Below, piece after piece: positions 18,705-27,170 of a stretch of 64,000 bases of DNA (positions within the stretch are counted from its first letter, which is position 1; every line of letters starts with the position of its first letter). Source of the DNA: Gordonia sp. SID5947 (GTDB lineage: Bacteria > Actinomycetota > Actinomycetes > Mycobacteriales > Mycobacteriaceae). The position numbers were made by a program, and so were the translations under genes. The notes under the pieces were generated by a model. That model ran no database searches. It saw only the letters and a list, made by a program, of their open reading frames with translations, and was not told where the DNA came from. The stretch covers positions 372,001 through 436,000 of the forward strand of contig NZ_WWHU01000001.1 of assembly GCF_009862785.1 (NCBI RefSeq). Reading direction: 5' to 3'.

Positions 18705-20066
18705 ATGACCGACGGCATGCTGGACCTGACCGACCTACAGGAGCGCGTCGCCGCCGATCGGATCGACACCGTGATCGTGGCTTTCCCGGATATGCAGGGG
18801 CGGCTCACCGGGAAGCGGATCTCGGCTCGCCTGTTCCTCGACGACGTCGCCGAGCACGGCTCGGAATGCTGCGACTATCTGCTGGCGGTCGACGTCGAGA
18901 TGAACACCGTCGAGGGCTATGCGATGTCGAGTTGGGACACCGGCTACGGCGACATGGTGATGGTGCCCGACCTCTCGACGCTACGTCTGGTGCCCTGGCT
19001 CCCGGGAACGGCGCTGGTGCTCGCGGACCTGAACACCACCACCGGATCGCCAGTGACGGTCGCGCCGCGCAACATCCTTCGGCGACAGCTCGAGCGACTC
19101 GAGGACCGTGGCTTGGTGCCGTTCGTCGGCACCGAGCTCGAGTTCATGGTGTTCGACAACACCTATCGTGAGGCATGGGCGAAGCGCTATCACGAGTTGA
19201 CCCCGGCGACCGACTACAACCTCGACTACGCCATGGTCGCATCGACTCGGATGGAGCCGCTGCTGCGTGACATCCGGCGGGGGATGAGTGGTGCCGGAAT
19301 GTATTGCGAGGGGGTCAAAGGTGAATGCAACCTCGGCCAGCAAGAGATCGCGTTTCGCTACAACCGCGCGCTCGTCACCTGTGACAACCACACGATCTAT
19401 CGCAACGGCGCCAAGGAGATCGCCGACCAGCACGGCAAGAGCCTGACGTTCATGGCAAAATTCGACGAGCGGGAGGGCAACAGCTGCCACATCCACATCT
19501 CGCTGCGGGAGCCGGACGGCACACCGGTCTTTGCCGATGACGATGCGCCGAACGGGATGTCGCCGATGTTCGGGCACTTCGTCGCAGGCATCATCGCGTC
19601 ACTGGCCGAGCTGACGTTGTTCTACGCGCCGAATATCAACTCCTACAAGCGCTTTGTCGACGGCAGCTTTGCTCCGACCGCGATCGCGTGGGGGATGGAC
19701 AACCGTACCTGCGCCTTGCGGGTGGTCGGTCACGGACCGGGTATGCGTGTGGAGTGCCGGGCGCCCGGCGGTGACGTCAACCAGTACCTCGCCGTCGCGG
19801 CGCTCATCGCAGGTGGTCTCGACGGTATCGAACGCGGACTCCCGTTGCCTGAGGTCGCCACGGGCAACGCGTATCTGGGATCGGCACAACGCCTGCCGAC
19901 ATCGCTGGCGGAGGCCGCCGAACTGTTTGCCGGTTCCGCGCTGGCCGAGCGTGTCTTCGGTGCGGACGTGGTCGAGCACTACCTCAACAACGCACGCGTC
20001 GAACTGGCGGCGTACGGTGCGGCCGTGACGGATTGGGAGAGGGTGCGTGGATTTGAACGACTCTGA
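18705..20066 (+). CDS. glnA4: Glutamine-synthetase-like gamma-glutamyl-amine ligase (GlnA4 type)
   Basis: A 453-residue class I glutamine-synthetase homologue close in size to M. tuberculosis GlnA4 (Rv2860c). It has the fold motifs FPDMQGRLTGKRI, GTELEFMVF, CNLGQQEIAFRYNRAL, LTFMAKFDEREGNSCHIHIS and NINSYKRFVDGSFAPT, but lacks the adenylylation tyrosine context. Proteins of this branch in Streptomyces ligate glutamate to polyamines or ethanolamine rather than ammonia. ATG 18705 is preferred over earlier in-frame starts because GGAG lies six bases upstream and the earlier region carries the promoter. It overlaps the hydrolase gene by 20 bases. The four genes glnA4-hydrolase-aldC-SDR have the same order as Rv2860c to Rv2857c. 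Confidence 0.88.
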   Translation: MTDGMLDLTDLQERVAADRIDTVIVAFPDMQGRLTGKRISARLFLDDVAEHGSECCDYLLAVDVEMNTVEGYAMSSWDTGYGDMVMVPDLSTLRLVPWLPGTALVLADLNTTTGSPVTVAPRNILRRQLERLEDRGLVPFVGTELEFMVFDNTYREAWAKRYHELTPATDYNLDYAMVASTRMEPLLRDIRRGMSGAGMYCEGVKGECNLGQQEIAFRYNRALVTCDNHTIYRNGAKEIADQHGKSLTFMAKFDEREGNSCHIHISLREPDGTPVFADDDAPNGMSPMFGHFVAGIIASLAELTLFYAPNINSYKRFVDGSFAPTAIAWGMDNRTCALRVVGHGPGMRVECRAPGGDVNQYLAVAALIAGGLDGIERGLPLPEVATGNAYLGSAQRLPTSLAEAAELFAGSALAERVFGADVVEHYLNNARVELAAYGAAVTDWERVRGFERL

Positions 20067-20808
20067 GATCACTCCGGTCGTCGGGATGACCACCTATCTG
20101 GAGCAGGCGCAGACGGGTGTGTGGGATGTGAGCGCAAGTTTCCTGCCGCGCGTGTACTTCGACGGGGTCGCACGCGCCGGTGGTGTCGCGACGTTGCTGC
20201 CGCCCCAATCGGCCACCGAACGCGTTGCCGAGCGTGTCGTCGCAGGCGTGGATGCGCTGGTACTGACCGGTGGCAAGGACCTCGATCCGAACTCGTATGG
20301 GCAGCAACGTCATCGGAGTACCGATGTCCCGCGCGTCGACCGGGACGCATGGGAGTTCGCGCTGCTCGGAGCCGCATTGCATGCCGGAGCGCCGGTGCTC
20401 GGCATCTGCCGCGGTGCCCAGGTGCTCAACGTGGCCTTCGGTGGGACACTGCACCAGCACCTGCCGGACGTGCTCGGGCACTCGCGGCACCAGGCCGGGA
20501 ATGCGGTGTTCACGACGACGCAGGTGGCGATCACCCCCGGCACCCGTCTCGCGTCACTGATGGGTGAGTCGGCGTCGGCCGAGTGCTATCACCACCAGGC
20601 GATCGACCGCGTGGGAGACGGGCTCGTCGTCAGCGCTCGCGACGACGAGGGTGTGATCGAGGCGGTGGAACGTTCCGGCGAGCCCTTTGTCCTTGCTGTG
20701 CAGTGGCATCCAGAGGAGCGTCTCGACGATCTCCGGCTCTTTGCGGCCGTCGTCGACGCGGCGCGAGTACGGGCGTCCCGACGAATGGAGGTGAGTTCAT
20801 GGCCGTGA
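20047..20808 (+). CDS. Gamma-glutamyl-gamma-aminobutyrate hydrolase family protein (PuuD-like, peptidase C26)
   Basis: A 253-residue class I glutamine-amidotransferase-fold hydrolase. The triad is visible: Cys121 in GICRGAQVLN, His221 and Glu223 in VQWHPEE. ALVLTGGKDLDP and FGGTLHQHLPD are typical of PuuD. It should cleave the gamma-glutamyl bond of the end product of the cassette and return glutamate. If the substrate is ethanolamine-derived the product would be gamma-glutamylglycine, releasing glycine. It begins with GTG inside the end of glnA4 and ends 10 bases inside aldC, indicating translational coupling. The counterpart in gene order is Rv2859c. Confidence 0.88.
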   Translation: MDLNDSEITPVVGMTTYLEQAQTGVWDVSASFLPRVYFDGVARAGGVATLLPPQSATERVAERVVAGVDALVLTGGKDLDPNSYGQQRHRSTDVPRVDRDAWEFALLGAALHAGAPVLGICRGAQVLNVAFGGTLHQHLPDVLGHSRHQAGNAVFTTTQVAITPGTRLASLMGESASAECYHHQAIDRVGDGLVVSARDDEGVIEAVERSGEPFVLAVQWHPEERLDDLRLFAAVVDAARVRASRRMEVSSWP

Positions 20809-22184
20809 CAGAACTCGTGAACCCGGCGACCGCCGAGGTGTTCGCAGAGGTCGACATGCTCGACGGCGCTGACGTCGATGCGGCGGTCGCGAGGGCGGAG
20901 AAGGCGCAGCTCCGGTGGGCCGGGCTCGATCCGGCCGCGCGGGCAACCGCGCTGCGTGCCTTCGCGGCCGTCGTCGGAGAGCACCGATCCGAACTCGCAG
21001 ATCTCGAGGTCGAGAATTCGGGACATCCGCTGGGGCAGGCGTCCTGGGAGGCCGGACACGTGCAGGACGTGCTGAACTACTATTCCGCGGCCCCGGAACG
21101 ATTGGCAGGCAAGCAGATCCCGGTCGCCGGAGGAATCGACATCACGTTCTCCGAGCCTGTCGGCGTGGTCGGGGTGATCACGCCATGGAACTTTCCGATG
21201 ACGATCGCATCCTGGGGCTTCGGTCCGGCGCTCGCCGCCGGCAACGCGGTGATCGTCAAGCCGGCCGAGTGGACGCCGCTCACATCGATTCGACTCGCGG
21301 AACTCGCGGTCGAGTCCGGTCTGCCCGAAGGTCTGCTGCAGGTGCTGCCGGGCCGCGGTGATGTGGTCGGAGCGGCGATCATCGGCCATCCGGGGATCGG
21401 CAAGGTCGTCTTCACCGGGTCGACGCGGACCGGTAGGCGGGTGATGGAGCAGGCCGCGCTGTCCGTCAAGCAGGTCACACTCGAACTGGGTGGCAAGAGC
21501 GCCAACATCGTCTTCGCCGATTCCGATCTGGCCCGGGCGGCGGCCACCGCGCCCTACGGCGTTTTCGACAATGCCGGTCAGGACTGCTGTGCCCGGAGCC
21601 GGATATTGGTGCAGCACAGTGTATACGACGAGTTCATGGAGCGGCTGGAGCCGGCCGTGTCCGCGGTGCGAGTGGGAGATCCGCGTGCCGAGGACACCGA
21701 GATGGGTCCCCTGGTGTCGCGGCCTCACTGGGAGAAGGTCGCGTCCTACGTCACCGAGGGGGCGCCCGTTGCCTTCCGCGGTACCGCGCCCGAGGGGCCC
21801 GGATTCTGGTTTCCCCCGACGGTGCTGACGCCGCGACCGGGTGATCGCAGTGTGCGCGAGGAGATCTTCGGGCCGGTGGTGACGGTCCAGGCGTTCGACG
21901 ACGAGGCGCAGGCCGTCGCGATGGCCAACGACTCTCCGTACGGGTTGTCCGGATCGATCTGGACCGAGAACCTGTCGCGGGCGATTCGGGTGTCGCAAGC
22001 CGTGTCCGCCGGGAATCTCTCCGTGAACTCGCATTCGGCGGTGCGGTATTCGACCCCGTTCGGTGGCTACAAACAGTCGGGAATCGGGCGCGAACTCGGA
22101 CCTGATGCGCCGTCGGCATTCACCGAGACCAAGAACGTCTTCATCGCGGTCGATCCCGGCCCACCCTCAGAAGGGACATCATGA
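20799..22184 (+). CDS. aldC: NAD(P)-dependent aldehyde dehydrogenase
   Basis: A 461-residue aldehyde dehydrogenase starting at ATG 20799 with GGAGGTGAG seven bases ahead. The cofactor and active-site elements are present: VGVITPWNFPMTIA, VFTGSTRTGRRV, Glu229 in LELGGKSAN, catalytic Cys263 in NAGQDCC, and EEIFGPVV with FGGYKQSGIGRELG near the end. Its place between a gamma-glutamyl ligase, a gamma-glutamyl hydrolase and a dehydrogenase suggests a gamma-glutamyl-aldehyde substrate, as PuuC has in the Puu pathway. The M. tuberculosis equivalent by order is aldC (Rv2858c). Its last four bases overlap the SDR start. Confidence 0.92.
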   Translation: MAVTELVNPATAEVFAEVDMLDGADVDAAVARAEKAQLRWAGLDPAARATALRAFAAVVGEHRSELADLEVENSGHPLGQASWEAGHVQDVLNYYSAAPERLAGKQIPVAGGIDITFSEPVGVVGVITPWNFPMTIASWGFGPALAAGNAVIVKPAEWTPLTSIRLAELAVESGLPEGLLQVLPGRGDVVGAAIIGHPGIGKVVFTGSTRTGRRVMEQAALSVKQVTLELGGKSANIVFADSDLARAAATAPYGVFDNAGQDCCARSRILVQHSVYDEFMERLEPAVSAVRVGDPRAEDTEMGPLVSRPHWEKVASYVTEGAPVAFRGTAPEGPGFWFPPTVLTPRPGDRSVREEIFGPVVTVQAFDDEAQAVAMANDSPYGLSGSIWTENLSRAIRVSQAVSAGNLSVNSHSAVRYSTPFGGYKQSGIGRELGPDAPSAFTETKNVFIAVDPGPPSEGTS

Positions 22185-22966
22185 GCAGCACAGTCGATCT
22201 GACACAGCGTCTGTCCGGCAAGGTCGCCGTCGTCACCGGCGGGGCCGGCGGGATCGGACTCGCCTCGGCGCGCCGGATGCGGGCGGAGGGTGCGACGATC
22301 GTCATCGCCGACCTCGACCGTGCGGCGGGTGAGCGGGCGGCCGACGAGCTCGACGGCCTGTTCGTCGCCGTCGACGTCGCGGATGGGGGCCAGGTGGACG
22401 AGCTGTTCGACACCGCGGCACAGCGGTACGGCCGCGTCGACATCGCCTTCAACAACGCGGGGATCTCGCCACCCGAGGACGATCTCATCGAGACGACCGA
22501 ACTCGATGCCTGGGATCGGGTTCAGCAGGTCAACCTGACGTCGGTCTACCTGTGCTGCCGTGCTGCTCTCCGCCACATGGGTCCGGCCGGTCGCGGATCG
22601 ATCATCAATACCGCCTCGTTTGTCGCCGTGATGGGCTCGGCCACATCGCAGATCTCCTACACCGCCTCCAAGGGGGGTGTGCTGGCGATGTCACGCGAAC
22701 TCGGCGTGCAGTACGCCCGACAGGGCATCAGGGTCAACGCACTGTGCCCCGGGCCGGTGAACACCCCGTTGCTCAAGGAACTGTTCGCCAAGGATCCGGA
22801 GCGCGCGGCCCGGCGTCTGGTCCACGTCCCGGTGGGCCGGTTCGCCGAACCCGAGGAGTTGGCGGCCGCCGTGGCGTTTCTCGCCAGCGACGACGCGTCG
22901 TTCATCACCGCGTCGACGTTCCTGGTCGACGGCGGTATCAGCTCCGCGTACGTGACACCGCTGTAG
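22181..22966 (+). CDS. Short-chain dehydrogenase/reductase
   Basis: A 261-residue classical SDR. The Rossmann motif TGGAGGIG (near residue 19), NNAG, the catalytic Tyr160 and Lys164 in YTASK and the late motif ALCPGPVNTPL are all intact; the acidic residue IADLD after strand 2 suggests NAD rather than NADP. The start overlaps the aldC stop (ATGA). Its place in the operon suggests that it oxidises a hydroxyl of the gamma-glutamylated substrate to the aldehyde taken by AldC. This favours an amino alcohol such as ethanolamine over a diamine, which would need an amine oxidase or transaminase. The counterpart is Rv2857c. Confidence 0.92.
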   Translation: MSSTVDLTQRLSGKVAVVTGGAGGIGLASARRMRAEGATIVIADLDRAAGERAADELDGLFVAVDVADGGQVDELFDTAAQRYGRVDIAFNNAGISPPEDDLIETTELDAWDRVQQVNLTSVYLCCRAALRHMGPAGRGSIINTASFVAVMGSATSQISYTASKGGVLAMSRELGVQYARQGIRVNALCPGPVNTPLLKELFAKDPERAARRLVHVPVGRFAEPEELAAAVAFLASDDASFITASTFLVDGGISSAYVTPL

Positions 22967-22973
22967 GTCTGGA

Positions 22974-23726
22974 ATGACGATCCCCGCTCGTTCGGAACAA
23001 CTCGCGGATGCGCTCCTGGCGCCGGTCCGTCCGGCGAACGCCTTCGAGGAGACCGTCGGACGGCTGCTGCAACTGATCCGCCTCGGAGTATTCGAGCCAG
23101 GGGAGTCGATCCCTCCCGAACGTGAGTTGGCGGCGCGCCTGGGTGTCAGCCGAGACACCGTCCGGGAGGCGATCAAGGCCCTGGCCGACGCCGGGTTCCT
23201 GGTGTCGAGACGCGGCCGTTACGGCGGCACATTTCTGAACGACGTCCTTCCGGCGCCCGGTTCGGTCGACGCCACCGTCGGTCCGGTGGGGGATGAGGGG
23301 GCGCCGATCGCCCGTGCCGACCTCGACGATGCGTTGCGGCTCAGGGAGATCCTCGAGGTCGGCGCCGCGCGGATGGCGGCCGAACGCACCTTCTCGGCCA
23401 CCGAACGCGAGGCGCTGTGGGCTCGCCTGACCGACATGCGGGTCGCGGGTGGCGACGACTATCGCCGACTCGACTCCCGACTTCATCTGGCGATCGCCGA
23501 GGCCGCGGGGGCGCCGTCGCTGGTGAGCGTGGTCGCCGACAACCGGATGCGGATCAATCGTCTTCTCGACCGCATTCCGCAACTCGAACCGAACATCACG
23601 CATTCCGATGAGCAACACGAGGCCATCGTGATCGCCATCCTCACCGGGAATCCCGACGGCGCTGCCGATGCGATGCGGGGCCACCTCGAGGGTACGGCGA
23701 CCCTGCTACACGGTTTCCTCGACTGA
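22974..23726 (+). CDS. GntR family transcriptional regulator, FadR/FCD type
   Basis: A 250-residue regulator. The winged helix lies at about residues 20-90 (LIRLGVFEPGESIPPERELA, ARLGVSRDTVREAIKALADA, VSRRGRYGGTF). A long alpha-helical FCD domain follows, with DDALRLREILEV, RLDSRLHLAIAEAA and HSDEQHEAIVIAI, whose Asp and His residues normally bind a metal and a small organic acid. It begins seven bases after the SDR stop, so it is the last gene of the cassette and probably regulates it through the divergent permease/glnA4 region. The effector is unknown; a pathway intermediate is likely. Confidence 0.9.
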   Translation: MTIPARSEQLADALLAPVRPANAFEETVGRLLQLIRLGVFEPGESIPPERELAARLGVSRDTVREAIKALADAGFLVSRRGRYGGTFLNDVLPAPGSVDATVGPVGDEGAPIARADLDDALRLREILEVGAARMAAERTFSATEREALWARLTDMRVAGGDDYRRLDSRLHLAIAEAAGAPSLVSVVADNRMRINRLLDRIPQLEPNITHSDEQHEAIVIAILTGNPDGAADAMRGHLEGTATLLHGFLD

Positions 23727-23735
23727 CAGGGTGTG

Positions 23736-23752
23736 ACCCCTGATCAGGGGGT
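23736..23752. terminator. Possible bidirectional terminator palindrome
   Basis: ACCCCTGATCAGGGGGT is a near-perfect palindrome in the 33 bases between the convergent gntR and DUF4191 stops. It has no loop and no U-tract, so its function is uncertain. Confidence 0.35.
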
Positions 23753-23759
23753 GCGGCGA

Positions 23760-24500
23760 TCAGCCTCGACGTCGCGCGGTTCGCTGCATACCGCGGACCT
23801 TGGCGTTGCCCGGGATGGGCCCCTTCGGCATGCCCGGCCCCTGCTGATTCCGACCGCCCAGCGCGGCGAGCCGACCTTCGAGGGCGTCGATGCGCTTGCC
23901 GTCGATGTTGCGGGGCAGTTTGTTGATGTGCTTCTCCAGCTTGCTCAACGGCACCAACCCGTCGTCGTTGCCCACCACGATCTCGTAGATCGGGGTGTCA
24001 CCGACGACCCGGGCGACTTTCTTCTTCTCTTGTGCGAGCAGGGTTTTGACGCGCGTCGGCGAACCTTCGCCGACCAGGATCACACCCGGCTTGCCGATCA
24101 CCCGATGGACCGCGTCGAGATGGGCGTTGCCCGACACCGCCTGCTTGACCCGCCACTGACCGCGCATGTTGCCCAGCGCCCAACCCGCGGCTCCGGCCTG
24201 GCCCTCGGCCTTGGTGTAGACGGTGCGCTGCACGCGTCGTCCGAACAGGATGAACGCGGCGAGCAGCCCGAGCACGATGCCCAGCGGAAGCAGTAGCCAG
24301 ACCGACCCGAAGACCAGCCCGAGGACGACGAAGACTGCGACGATCAGAACGAACAGCCCGACCATGTACGGGATCAGCCGTTTGTCTTCCTTGCGCTGCA
24401 TCTGGAAGGCCTGCCACAGCTGCTTGTAGCGCTCCCGCGACGCCTGCCTGCGGGCCTTCTTCGCTTCGGCCTTCGCCTCTTTGTCTTGCGCCTTTGCCAT
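23760..24500 (-). CDS. DUF4191 domain membrane protein
   Basis: A 246-residue protein corresponding to Rv2219. It has a highly charged Lys/Ala N-terminus (KEAKAEAKKARRQASRERYK), two adjacent membrane helices (YMVGLFVLIVAVFVVLGLVF and WLLLPLGIVLGLLAAFILF) and a soluble part with KPGVILVGEGSPTRVKTLL and PRNIDGKRIDALEGRLAAL. The family is restricted to actinobacteria and has no assigned function. Its constant place upstream or beside lipA/lipB is positional conservation only. No RNA feature was seen between it and lipA. Confidence 0.88.
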   Translation of the reverse strand: MAKAQDKEAKAEAKKARRQASRERYKQLWQAFQMQRKEDKRLIPYMVGLFVLIVAVFVVLGLVFGSVWLLLPLGIVLGLLAAFILFGRRVQRTVYTKAEGQAGAAGWALGNMRGQWRVKQAVSGNAHLDAVHRVIGKPGVILVGEGSPTRVKTLLAQEKKKVARVVGDTPIYEIVVGNDDGLVPLSKLEKHINKLPRNIDGKRIDALEGRLAALGGRNQQGPGMPKGPIPGNAKVRGMQRTARRRG

Positions 24501-24551
24501 GATGACCAGTTTACGTCGCAGGTTTCGGGCGGCGGATCCGGCGGTCGATCT

Positions 24552-25586
24552 CTAGCGTGCGAGGCGTTCGAGCAGGCTGGTGGCCTCCTGGCTGGCCGAG
24601 CCGCCGTCGGCCAGGTGTGCCATCGCCGGGGCGAGTTCCCGGCCGTGGCGTGCCATCGCCTGGGCGTAGAGGCGGCCGGCGCGGTACGACGACCGCACCA
24701 GCGGGCCGGCCATGACGCCGGCAAAACCGATCTCCGAGGCGAACTCCGAGTGGTCGACGAACTCCTCGGGCTTGACCCACCGCTCGACGGGGTGGTGGCG
24801 CGGCGAGGGCCGGAGGTACTGGGTGATCGTGAGGATGTCGCAGCCGGCCTCGTGGAGGTCGACGATGGCGCTCTGCACCTCTTCGGGTGTCTCACCCATG
24901 CCGAGGATCAGGTTCGACTTGGTCACCAGTCCGAAGTCGCGGGCCTGGGTGATCACGTCCAGCGAGCGTTCGTAGCGGAACGCGGGCCGGATGCGCTTGA
25001 AGATCCGTGGCACCGTTTCCAGGTTGTGGGCCAACACCTCGGGCCGGGCGTCGAAGACCTCGGCGAGCAGGTCCGGTTTCGCGTGGAAGTCGGGAATGAG
25101 GTTCTCGACACCGGTACCCGGATTGAGCCGGTGGATCGCCCGGACGGTCTCGGCGTAGAGCCAGGCGCCCTCGTCCGGCAGATCGTCGCGTGCGACGCCG
25201 GTGATGGTGGAGTAACGAAGGCCCATCGCCTGGACACTCTCGGCGACCCGGCGGGGCTCGTCGCGGTCGAGTTCGGCAGGCTTACCGGTGTCGATCTGGC
25301 AGAAGTCGCACCGGCGCGTGCACTGTTCGCCACCGATCAAGAACGTGGCCTCGCGATCCTCCCAGCACTCATAGATGTTGGGGCAGCCCGCTTCTTCGCA
25401 CACGGTGTGCAGGCCCTCGCGCTTCACGAGACCCTTCAGTTCGGTGTACTCCGGTCCCATCGTGGCGCGTGTCTTGATCCAGTTCGGCTTGCGCTCGATG
25501 GGGGTCTGAGCGTTCCGCACCTCGAGGCGCAGCAGCTTGCGGCCGTTGGGAGCGGGATCTGCGGGGGTGTGGGGAGACGCGGTCAC
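24552..25586 (-). CDS. lipA: Lipoyl synthase
   Basis: A 344-residue radical-SAM enzyme that inserts two sulfurs into octanoyl groups on lipoyl domains. The auxiliary cluster cysteines are Cys63, Cys68 and Cys74 ([14 protein letters not shown]) and the radical-SAM cysteines are Cys89, Cys93 and Cys96 (CTRRCDFC). [26 protein letters not shown] and [12 protein letters not shown] are typical of LipA. The GTG start at 25586 overlaps the lipB stop by four bases, and the frame is open but non-coding upstream across lipB. It acts directly after LipB in the same operon, and the E2 substrate DlaT is encoded two genes away. Confidence 0.96.
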   Translation of the reverse strand: MTASPHTPADPAPNGRKLLRLEVRNAQTPIERKPNWIKTRATMGPEYTELKGLVKREGLHTVCEEAGCPNIYECWEDREATFLIGGEQCTRRCDFCQIDTGKPAELDRDEPRRVAESVQAMGLRYSTITGVARDDLPDEGAWLYAETVRAIHRLNPGTGVENLIPDFHAKPDLLAEVFDARPEVLAHNLETVPRIFKRIRPAFRYERSLDVITQARDFGLVTKSNLILGMGETPEEVQSAIVDLHEAGCDILTITQYLRPSPRHHPVERWVKPEEFVDHSEFASEIGFAGVMAGPLVRSSYRAGRLYAQAMARHGRELAPAMAHLADGGSASQEATSLLERLAR

Positions 25587-26287
25587 TGCACAGATCCTAC
25601 GCCTGCGGTCGTGGGCGCACCGACGTCGCGGTTGTCGTCGTCGAGCGCTGCCCGGACGGCAACGGCCACCGGTTCGAGTACGTCGCCGACGGTGATCGGC
25701 CGCCCCAGTTCGCGGCTCAGCGACGTCACGCCGGCATCGGCGATGCCGCACGGCACGATCGCCTCGAAGGCAGACATGTCCGGATCGATGTTCAGGGCGA
25801 AGCCGTGCAGCGCGACGCCGCGGGCCACCCGAATCCCGATCTGTCCGAGTTTGCGCTCGCCGGACCTGTCGGAGATCCACACCCCGGAGCGGCCCTCGAC
25901 CCGGCCGGTTGTCACGCCGAGTTCGGCGCACACGGTGATCAGGGCTTCCTCGAGCCGGCGCACGTACTCCACCACGTCGAGCGGTTCGCCGAGGCGAATG
26001 ATCGGATACCCCACCAGCTGCCCCGGCCCATGCCAGGTGATGCGGCCACCGCGGTCGACGTCGATCACCAAGGATCCATCGGTGGGCCGGTCGGCGTCCT
26101 CGGTACGTTTGCCCGCGGTGTAGGTGGACGGATGTTCGAGCAACAGCAGGACGTCGTGGTCGAGAGTGTCGTCGGCGCGTTCGGCCGCGAGACGGTGCTG
26201 CAGGTCGTAGGCGTCGCGATAGTCGAGGGTGCCCAGCCACCGCACCTCGATCGGTGCCGCCGAGCTGCGGATCGATCGGTCACGCAC
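25583..26287 (-). CDS. lipB: Lipoyl(octanoyl) transferase
   Basis: A 234-residue LipB that moves octanoate from acyl carrier protein to lipoyl domains. The substrate loop [16 protein letters not shown] (81-96), Lys147 in [10 protein letters not shown] and the acyl-accepting Cys180 in VPCGIAD are present. GTG 26287 is chosen because it overlaps the preceding stop by eight bases and gives the usual family length (230 in M. tuberculosis). An ATG at 26338 would add 17 residues inside the previous gene and has no better ribosome site. It is coupled to lipA through a GTGA overlap. Confidence 0.95.
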   Translation of the reverse strand: MRDRSIRSSAAPIEVRWLGTLDYRDAYDLQHRLAAERADDTLDHDVLLLLEHPSTYTAGKRTEDADRPTDGSLVIDVDRGGRITWHGPGQLVGYPIIRLGEPLDVVEYVRRLEEALITVCAELGVTTGRVEGRSGVWISDRSGERKLGQIGIRVARGVALHGFALNIDPDMSAFEAIVPCGIADAGVTSLSRELGRPITVGDVLEPVAVAVRAALDDDNRDVGAPTTAGVGSVQ

Positions 26288-27164
26288 GGGTGTACCCCAG
26301 CGCGTCGTCGATTTCTGGGTAGGTGAACGAGAAGCCATTGTCGGTCAGCACCCCGGGTACAACGCGCTGACTGAACAGAATCATTTCCTCGGCCATCTCC
26401 CCGCCGACCCGCTTTGCTGCGAAGGCGGGCACCTTGAGGACGGTCGGCCGATGCATCGCACGGCCGATGGCATCCGCGAACTCGGCGAACGGCACGGCGC
26501 CGGGCGCCGAGAGATTGACCGGCCCGCTGATCGTCGACTCCAGCAGGAACGCAATGGCGCGTACCTCGTCAGGCAGGCTGATCCACGAGAAGAACTGCTT
26601 TCCGTCACCGATGGCACCGCCGAGACCGAGCCAGAAGATCGGCTGCAGACGCGAGAGCAGCCCGCCTCTGCGCGACAGGACCGGGGCGGTGCGCAACAGC
26701 ACCACGCGGGTGTCATCGCCTGCGTGTGCGGTCGCGGCGTGCTCCCAGTCGGTCACCAGCCCGGCGAGGAAACCGTCCCCCGCGGCGGCGGATTCATCTG
26801 CCGGCCGGTCGCCGGTGTCGCCGTAGAATCCGGTCGCCGAGGCACTGAGGAAAGTGGGTACCCCGGCTCGTGCGACCGCCTCGGCGAGCACCTCGGTCGG
26901 GGTGATCCGCGAGTCCCGGAGCTCCTGTTTGAACCGCCCCGTCCAACGGTGGTCGCCGACGCCGACCCCACCGAGACCGATCACCGCGTCCACGTCCCGG
27001 AGACTTTCCTCCGGGACCCCGAACGTTTCGGGGTCCCAGGAGAATTCGTCGTCTGCCAACGCTTCGCGACGGACCAGCCGCACGACGGTGTGCCCGGCGT
27101 TGCGCAACGCGGAGACCACCGCGGAGCCGATCAGCCCCTGCGACCCGGCGACGGCTACCCGCAT
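26280..27164 (-). CDS. TIGR01777/SDR39U1 family NAD(P)-binding epimerase-like protein
   Basis: A 294-residue extended-SDR protein. The N-terminal Rossmann motif is [14 protein letters not shown], with [41 protein letters not shown] and a C-terminal [22 protein letters not shown] and WISLPDEV. These are hallmarks of the SDR39U1 (TIGR01777, YfcH/SulA-like) family of unknown substrate. It lies between lipB and dlaT on the same strand with tight spacing (overlap of eight bases with lipB, six bases after dlaT), so all four are probably co-transcribed. By position it corresponds to Rv2216. Confidence 0.9.
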   Translation of the reverse strand: MRVAVAGSQGLIGSAVVSALRNAGHTVVRLVRREALADDEFSWDPETFGVPEESLRDVDAVIGLGGVGVGDHRWTGRFKQELRDSRITPTEVLAEAVARAGVPTFLSASATGFYGDTGDRPADESAAAGDGFLAGLVTDWEHAATAHAGDDTRVVLLRTAPVLSRRGGLLSRLQPIFWLGLGGAIGDGKQFFSWISLPDEVRAIAFLLESTISGPVNLSAPGAVPFAEFADAIGRAMHRPTVLKVPAFAAKRVGGEMAEEMILFSQRVVPGVLTDNGFSFTYPEIDDALGYTRA

Positions 27165-27170
27165 CGCGTC

